The notes below the pieces were generated by a model. The model worked only from the letters and a program-made list of their open reading frames with translations, made no database searches and was not told the DNA's origin. DNA of 64,000 bases from Eucommia ulmoides (Eukaryota; Streptophyta; Magnoliopsida; Garryales; Eucommiaceae). The DNA lies in assembly GCA_016647705.1 (NCBI GenBank), contig CM028326.1:20034401-20098400 (forward strand), given 5' to 3'. The stretch's first letter is position 1, and every line of letters starts with the position of its first letter. This document shows, one piece after another, positions 57,300-64,000 of this stretch. Made by a program: the position numbers and the translations under genes.

Positions 57300-58530
57300 A
57301 TGTACACGGTTAGATATTTGTATCGTTCAATGAGACGTCACTGGCTTTTGGAAAATGAACTCTCATACTCTTTAGATCCAAGAGTTCATTACTCTTCACG
57401 GTGGGTTACAAGGATGCGGAAGAAATACACTTAACGTGTCAACTAATTAGAGATTATGGTGGATGGATGTAGGCAATATAATATTCCAATAGTGCATCAA
57501 TTGGCCAGAACAATGCCAATAAACACGCTGCATAACCTTCAGATGGAGTTGCATCGCTACCGCGAAGAAAATAATCGAATGGAATTTTTCAACACGAGCT
57601 TGAAATGGGGGCACGTAAGCATCTTGAACAAGGTTTATTTGCCGAAGCGCGTACTTACATGAGATGCACAAGGAATCTTCAATATCAGTCAGATATTAAA
57701 ATGTCTGATAATGAGAATAATGTTTAATGTTTTTGCGTTGATGAATTGCAATTTAACTATGTATTTCCTTTGAAGTCTGATATATCGTTTCTACATTAAA
57801 TTATAATAACTCTACTTCTACCAAACAACTGACTTTCTCTCTCTCAATTGATATGTGGTATTGGGTTAGTTTTTTTTAGTTAAGCCTCGCGTACATAAGT
57901 TCTAAAATATCATTTTTCAGCAATTATGTTTTAAAAAAACTATTTTTTTTTGTAAACTCGTAATGTGCAGTATAATATTTGTAAAGAAACTGTTCAGCCT
58001 TTCATTTTCGTGATGTCTTCACATATTAATTCAAGTGAAAAAAATTCATTTGGTTTTTCAAATAAGGAGAACTTATATGGTGTTTGGGGTTGGCCTGAAT
58101 CATGGGATTACCAAAGATGTTGGGTTCTACAACCATATTATGATGACTACTGGAATGATCAAGACACCAACCCGATAGAGTATCGCGTCGGTTTACGCCA
58201 TGAATAGGAATACAGGGTGAATGAGTCGAACAATCTTGTACCTTGTTTGAGAGATCTTAATGCACCAGTTCAGCATCGTCGAAGTCTTTAGATGCCTAAA
58301 CAATGTATAATTGATGACACAACCGAGATCGAAGATGCTATTACACGAATTCGCCTAGAGAATAATTGAATGTTGTTGCCAAGAATAGATATTATCTACT
58401 ACAACTAACCAATGAAATGGGTGCCGCAAGCAACAGAGCACTCTCTCCAAACGAATACCATAATGTTATAAATAACAATGAATATTTGTTTGAGAGGTAC
58501 ATGTCCAATGAAGAATAAAGAATTTTTTAC
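57300..58530 (+). pseudogene. Unidentified coding remnant
   Basis: Several short + strand stretches have coding-like composition: RYLYRSMRRHWLLENELSYS near 57315-57375, a charged stretch with HRYREENNRMEFF near 57550-57590, and an 80-codon frame at 57965-58207 rich in Trp and Tyr (GVWGWPESWDYQRCWVLQPY). A later stretch near 58390-58515 again carries an asparagine-rich acidic tail. No single long frame covers them and I do not recognise the family. They sit just right of the palindrome cluster. This could be a decayed host gene or part of an unknown element. Confidence 0.35.
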
Positions 58531-59012
58531 AGTTCAATTGTCTTTTTAAGTGTTTTTTTGTCACTATTTCGTGATTTTATGTACTGTATTTCTTATGTAT
58601 TATCTTTGTTATGAGTTTTGTACCAAACACCGTTAAACATGTTTCTAAATTATGTAATGTTTTTTTTCTTCTTTTTACAATTAATTGTACTTTTTAGCGC
58701 GTTTAATTTCAATATGATGTTTATGATTATTTTAAGTTATTTCGCCTTTAATATTATACTCTTTCAATCTGCTCCATAATATATTAGGTGAAATAAATGA
58801 AATTATCCATTAGTTAAGTGATGTTTCAATTGATAGGTGGTGGTGTTTATTATGTATTGTCTTCGTTATACCTTGTCTATATAATGTCTGTCTTCGAAAA
58901 ATAATCTTTCAAATTCATGATGAATAAATATGTATATACAAGTCTCGAAGATGGAGTAGAAAATACAACAAACGTGTATAATAATGTATATCGATATGTA
59001 TTGTCATAGAAA
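58531..59012. other. Intergenic, no gene seen
   Basis: AT-rich sequence with no recognised feature, ending at the hairpin. Confidence 0.5.
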
Positions 59013-59142
59013 ACTGTTGATCTACCGTGTATATTGTTTCTGAAGTAGATATAGAATTTGAATGGAAGATCAAACAATTTCTTGTTCGATCTCCCATTCA
59101 AATTCTGTATCCATTTCAGAAACAATATACACGGTAAATCAA
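59013..59142. ncRNA. Near-perfect hairpin, arms about 62 bp (possible small-RNA precursor)
   Basis: 59013-59074 and 59080-59142 are inverted copies with about six mismatches and a loop of only a few bases (TTTC near 59076). The arm contains ACCGTGTATATTGTTTCTGA. RNA from either strand would fold into a long stem like a young plant MIRNA or an siRNA-producing inverted duplication. No expression evidence is available and no known miRNA sequence was recognised. It could equally be a small inverted duplication with no role. It directly abuts the copia LTR. Confidence 0.4.
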
Positions 59143-59165
59143 CCAAGAGCCACTCTGTATGCGGT

Positions 59166-61326
59166 TATTGGCCCAGTGAGCTACCCAAGAATGGGGATGA
59201 ATTGGGTAGATAAAAAAATTATCAGAGAAAATACTTCAAAAATTCAAAAAAAATTAATTTTAATTCTAAATTAATTATTATCTTTATTTCACAGCGAAAA
59301 TATAAAATCAACTAGGTACACACCAAACAACAAAAATAAATAATGTAAAGATAGCAGCACACTAGAAATTTATACTAGTTCACCAAGCTACTCTTGGCTA
59401 ATCCAATCCTACAAGCCTCATGGAGAGTCACACTCACTAAATTCAAGATTCCTTTAAAGGTAGGAACCAAACTCTTACGGAGATTCTTTTCACAGGCTCA
59501 GAATAAACCTTTACAAATTCATTTTCATAGGCTCAGGAATAACGTTTACTTTTTACAGGCTTAAGAATAACTTAATTCTTTTTTAAACTAAGGCTAAAGA
59601 AACAAAATCTTACAAACACTCCAAATATCCTTTTACCCAGTAAAAATTGAATCATTACAAAATTGCTCACAAATCGATTTAATTCAAGAAAAATTATTAC
59701 CTCAATCTCTTTACAGGAAAAGACTGAAACCAGCTACTCTTAGATTAAATACTCCCAATAATATTCAAACCGTCACTCAACTCACCAATTAGAAATTGAT
59801 ATGTGATTTTTCTCACTCGGAGCTTCTACCACCCTAGATAAATTAGAACTCAATTAATATCCCAAAACTAATAATAGAAAAGTGAGATATTAAAAATATG
59901 ATTTTAAACAAAAAATGGGTAGCACATAATCAGATTTATTCAAGAAATTGTTTCAAAAATATTTTTCAATAAAAAGTCAGAAAACAATTTCTAAATATCA
60001 AATTCCAAATATAATCAAGAAATACTAAAAAGAATGTAATTTAGAAAGATCTCACCCGGATTCTATCGAAAGAATAATTATAGCAATAGCACTTCAGATT
60101 CGGTAGCAACAATGATCCACAGTAAATAATTCTTAAGAATAACTCTTAGAAAATCTCTCACAATTCTCTCAATATGATTTCTCTTAAAAAAGCTTAGTAT
60201 AATTCTCTTTATCTCTCACTCTAATAGGAAAAACGCAGGTCTATATAAATGGGAATAAGATAAGCTCTCTAATGGCCAATTCCCATTTGTTATGACATTT
60301 AATTGCTCTTGTAGACCCTTTATATCATTAAGACTTCATCATGGTTCAAATCACTTAATTATAGCTTTTAAACTTCTCAATTAAGTCCCCTAAATATTTC
60401 TCAATCACAATTAAATAGGATAAAAAGAATTACATGTACCAAATTGAGAAATATACAAATTTAATGAACCAAATCTATAGGGATATCATAATATATGTTG
60501 CATATCTCAAATAACATTAAATCCCTAATATATCTCGTGAATCTTAACTATAAAACGGCTAGTAACGACTACTTTTAGAATAAAATCAGGAATTCCACAA
60601 TATCCTGAAACAGTGTCATAAGTCGACTTACCAAGGAGCACCAATCGACTGCTAGATTCAGGATATAACCAAGCCAAAAATTTTGTGCCCATCGGTCGAC
60701 CTATCTGTCAACCTAGAGTTTCAGAGAGTTCCATTTTTGGTCACAGGTCGACTTCCCTATTGACTTATCGATTCAGAAAGTTAACATTTAAGTTCCGGTC
60801 GACCTACCTATCGACTTAGAGATTTAGGGAGTTTTCCTTCTATGCTCCGGTCGACTTACCTATCGACTTGTCAATGCTGGAATCTCTTCTAAATTCATTT
60901 TAAATCCATTTTCAGTGACGTTTTTGCCCCTTTAACCGATTTCTTTTCTCGGTTAACTCCACTAGATACTTAAATTCAATTTTAATCAATTATTAATATT
61001 TCTTTTTCAATTACACATAGGAGCAAAAAATTTAACTAATTAGGATCTTATAAAAAACACACCTATTTATAAAAATCATTTTAATTTTTTTTTGTATCGT
61101 GTGTGATCCTAATTAGAATATTAAGAGATGAAATTTAACCTGAGTTATTTTCTCTAGATTCTTCAAATTCTTCAACCTCTTAATCCTTCATCATCTTTTA
61201 ATATCCATTCATTACTTGTCATTATATTTTCATAATTGGAACTAATAAACTGAAACACTCAATTAAACCATTAGTTCCATAAAAAATATCAATCTTTAAT
61301 TGTCTATCAAAATCTTAGGATCAACA
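59166..61326 (-). repeat. 3' LTR of a SIRE-like Ty1/copia element (fossil)
   Basis: On the minus strand it starts TGTTGATCCTAAG at 61326, directly after a purine-rich tract, and ends near GGGCCAATA at about 59166; CCCCATTCTTGGGTAGC lies just before that end, as in SIRE-type LTRs. A TATA box CCCATTTATATAG is at 60241-60253. Upstream of it are at least four GGTCGACCTACC-like motifs (60694-60870). The left edge is approximate, because the 5' LTR is outside the window. Confidence 0.75.
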
Positions 61327-61998
61327 ATCTCCCATTTTTTTATGATGACAATTAATTTTGATGTTTTCTTCAAAATAATAATGTAACCACGCTCCCCCTA
61401 AATCCAAGGATAGGTTCTTTAATTTGTTAAAGCATAGTAATGAAAATAAACAAAATATTTTCAACAAAGCATAAATTTCAATATACTCTCCCTTAAGATA
61501 TTCAATTAAAACATCAACTAATTATCCCCCTTTGTCATCTCAAAAAAAATTGGGGAGGGGGGACATAAAAGAAACACTACTCTAGGTATACATATAATAT
61601 ACTTTGAAAGAATAAATCTAAAGTAATTAAATCAGAATATTTATATATATTGAATCAACCCATAAAATCAACTTTATACATTAAAATCATTTTCAACAAA
61701 TATCATGTGGATCATCATTAGGGATAAAAAATCTAACTAAGTAGATCAAGTCTAGCTAATTCATCAAAATTCATACACTAGAAGTCAAGTTTCACCAAAA
61801 AAAAAAACCTAAATTAGCTATTACAGACTGAAATAGTAAATGTGGAACTTATCTTAATAACAAATTCAAAGAGAGAATAAAAGATAAAGTCTAATGAGAG
61901 CTCTATCTAGAAAAGTGATAATAAAGTCCCATCGAACTAGTGGCTGGCTGCTAAGGATACTGAACTCCTGGCTAAACAATTGGTCCTGGAGTCATTTG

Positions 61999-63042
61999 CT
62001 AATGAAACGACGTTGATGGCCCTGCTCCAAATGGCCCTACAGTAGTTGGTCCTCCAAAGGACTGCTGTGCTCCAAACATAGGATGTCCTATAATGTGTGG
62101 CTGAGCACTGTACTGTTGTTGGTATCTGTGATGTGATGTCTGTATAAACTGAAACATTTGTTCTAGATTCCCCGTGATTTTCTCAAATCCAGCTTCCATG
62201 TTCATATTCATTTGGACCATTTTATTTTCTAACCCAGTCATTCAATCATCCATTAGATCCGCATGAACCCTTAGATTATTAATCTGATCATGAAGAAAAT
62301 CGATCTTCTGATCTATGCTCATTTCTTCTTCATTATCTTCTTCCTCGCCCATAGCCTGTACTCTTTGCCTTTTTTGATTCCTCTTCTTTATCCATCTATT
62401 TCCTCTGTACTGATATCCCATTAACGAAGCATTACCCACATTAATCCATCCGGGTGTGATTGTCATGAATTTTTCTTCATCATGATCAGTTTCAACTCCA
62501 AAGTGATCAAACAACCTTTGGAGTGCATCAACATAGGGTAATACTCCAGAGGGTTTCTGAACATGATACTTCATTTGATCCGTCATGATATGTGCTAGAT
62601 TCAATTTTCTCCCTTCAACAATCTCATTTATCAAATAAAGGTCAAAATCATTTACATTAGCATGACTTCCCCCTCTAGGCACAACCGTATAGGTTAGCAC
62701 CAAATGAAAGAATCGATGCTCAAGAGATAATGATCCTGCTTTATTACCCTCTAAGTTAAATTTCTTTGTAATTGCCATTCTATTGAAATTTATCGAAAGC
62801 CAGTAAGGGGTATTGTACGGAACTATGTCTCCTCTAGGTATTTTCAAAATATTGCATAATAACTCCCTATTAAACCAGATTTCTTTTCCTTTAACATAGG
62901 ATGTAATTTCAATATTATTATAAGTGAGATTGCTATAGAACATTCTCACCCACACCGGCATCCACTCATTCCTTTGGGTGACAAAATCGATCCACCCTAA
63001 ATTTCTAAAATATCCTTCAATATCAACATTTTTCTCTTTCAA
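61999..63042 (-). pseudogene. Extra 3' ORF of the copia element, Transposase_32-like (fossil)
   Basis: Two adjoining open stretches. 62242-63042 (266 codons) resembles the Pfam 'putative plant transposon protein' family (PF20167, Transposase_32). It shows WVRMFYSNLTYNN, YVKGKEIWFNRELLCNILK, LSLEHRFFHLVLTYTVVPR and LYLINEIVEGRKLNLAHIM, followed by a basic patch and an acidic coiled-coil-like tail (EEEDNEEEMSIDQKI). 61999-62241 is a Q/G/P-rich tail. Extra genes at this position in SIRE-type elements are often called env-like. No membrane segment is obvious. The biochemical function is unknown. Confidence 0.65.
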
Positions 63043-63464
63043 ACTAACAAAATCTATAGGTCTAAAACCTTTCGGTTGACAAACCCCTCATTATATTTTT
63101 TCTCTTCCTCATCCTTTCGAAAAAAATCATTGTCTTATGTAACCCTTTGAGCATGCTTCTTGATTTTAGGCATTTTTCGCACAAATTTAAAATAAATCAA
63201 CCAAAATAACTCAAGAGATTAAGCCTAAATAGAGAACCAACTGAAACCTTAGAAATCAGAGAGAGAACCAACATTTTCGTGAAGAAAAGAGTTATCAAAT
63301 CTTGAATCCAAGCCCTAAGCCTTTAGATCCGACCCAAAGATCTTCAAATTCAAGCCAAAATGAATTGATTTCATGAAGCTTATGCTTTGAACGAACTTGG
63401 GAGAGGAAAGGTTTTAGAGAAAAAGAGGTTTTAGTTTCAGCCGAAATGAAATGAATAGGTGAGG

Positions 63465-63478
63465 GTTATTTATATTCC
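63465..63478 (-). promoter_or_regulatory. Possible internal TATA box upstream of the extra ORF
   Basis: GGAATATAAATAACCC on the minus strand lies about 430 bp upstream of the extra ORF start. Directly upstream are GTCGAC/GTCAAC-type words (63486-63600) like those in the element's own LTR. It may be a second promoter for the extra gene. Sequence evidence only. Confidence 0.35.
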
Positions 63479-64000
63479 GTAACGACCAGTCGACTGTCAA
63501 CTTAGAGACGATCGACAGATGAATGCAGCTCCTCTCTCTGTTTCCCAACCCGCTACTGTCGGTCAACTAATGAGCCATTATAAGTTGACTAACCATTATG
63601 AGCTGTTTGACTTTTAGTGCATTTAAACCCTAATTTGATCAACTTAGCTCAAATGTTTTTTACCTCTTATTTTGATCCACATATATTTTATAAAAATTTA
63701 ATTACTCACACATTTAAATACACACACACACACACACATGTATCACGAACATCTAAATTTTAAAATGAATAGGCTCAGTCTCCCTAACAAAATTAATAAA
63801 CTTAAACTTCAAAAAATTTGACGTACCTGGATCATCTTTGGGAACAAGTGGTTGTGTACCTTTGGTGGATTACTAATTTCTAACTTGGTATCCTTTGACT
63901 CCACCAATGCTTGATTTTTCATCTTAATTTCTTCATTCTTAGGAATGACAATTTGCTGAATTGATTCAATAAGAACTTTTTTGCCTTCGTTTGGTACTTC

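Larger units (their letters stand above)
61327..64000 (-). mobile_element. Internal 3' part of the SIRE-like copia element (fossil, runs off the window)
   Basis: Between the right window edge and the LTR lie an extra 3' gene (61999-63042) and a 3' untranslated part (61340-61998). The GGGAGA purine tract is at 61328-61340 with TGTCATCATA next to it, a junction typical of SIRE/Maximus elements. Pol would lie to the right, beyond 64000. Confidence 0.7.

Overview
This window reads as nuclear DNA of a seed plant, most likely a eudicot. It is AT-rich and gene-poor, dominated by nested transposable elements, with one clear host gene: a four-exon class III peroxidase (52287-53553, + strand). I saw no bacterial-style operon, rRNA or tRNA gene, or CRISPR array. 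I cannot name the species.

Layout. 1-8840 is mostly unassigned AT-rich DNA holding a 2.6 kb solo LTR (1148-3787, 5-bp duplication TGTTA) and a vague LTR-like promoter block. 8840-48215 is a stack of insertions in what looks like a decayed Tat-type Ty3/gypsy retrotransposon, whose 3' LTR lies near 47735-48215. One insertion is a foldback, Mutator-like element (10945-28080; 9-10 bp target duplication; about 140-bp end repeats that run into 1.8-kb inverted arms). It carries a 12.4-kb minus-strand Helitron (11173-23539) with recognisable 5' and 3' termini and a broken Rep-helicase gene. The Helitron itself holds a Tourist/PIF-like MITE (15865-16446) and an LTR-like insertion (about 12272-13911). 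The second large insertion is a Tat-lineage Ty3/gypsy element (28302-47034; duplication TGATC). It has gag, protease, RT, RNase H, a second RNase H, integrase, an antisense additional ORF and a 2.9-kb array of about 29 copies of a 99-bp repeat. It was then hit twice by the same solo-LTR family seen at 1148 (31473-33877 and 39669-42087).

48216-59142 is the host-like part: the peroxidase, an AT-rich upstream region, three small DNA-transposon relics (51604-51774, 53871-54343, 55099-55880 with a perfect 8-bp duplication), a cluster of four short palindromes built on CCCGGTGTT/AACACCGGG (56330-56606), an unidentified coding remnant (57300-58530) and a near-perfect 62-bp-arm hairpin (59013-59142).

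59166-64000 is the 3' end of a minus-strand SIRE-like Ty1/copia element that leaves the window on the right: its 3' LTR, a purine tract and an extra 3' gene resembling the plant 'Transposase_32' family.

The most unusual items are the giant inverted repeat with its own 180-bp tandem units, the codon-length 99-bp array, the palindrome cluster with nearby coding remnants, the hairpin at 59013, and a recurring layout in which short GC-rich motif repeats lie upstream of a TATA box in unrelated LTR-like elements. All retroelement copies are described as fossils.
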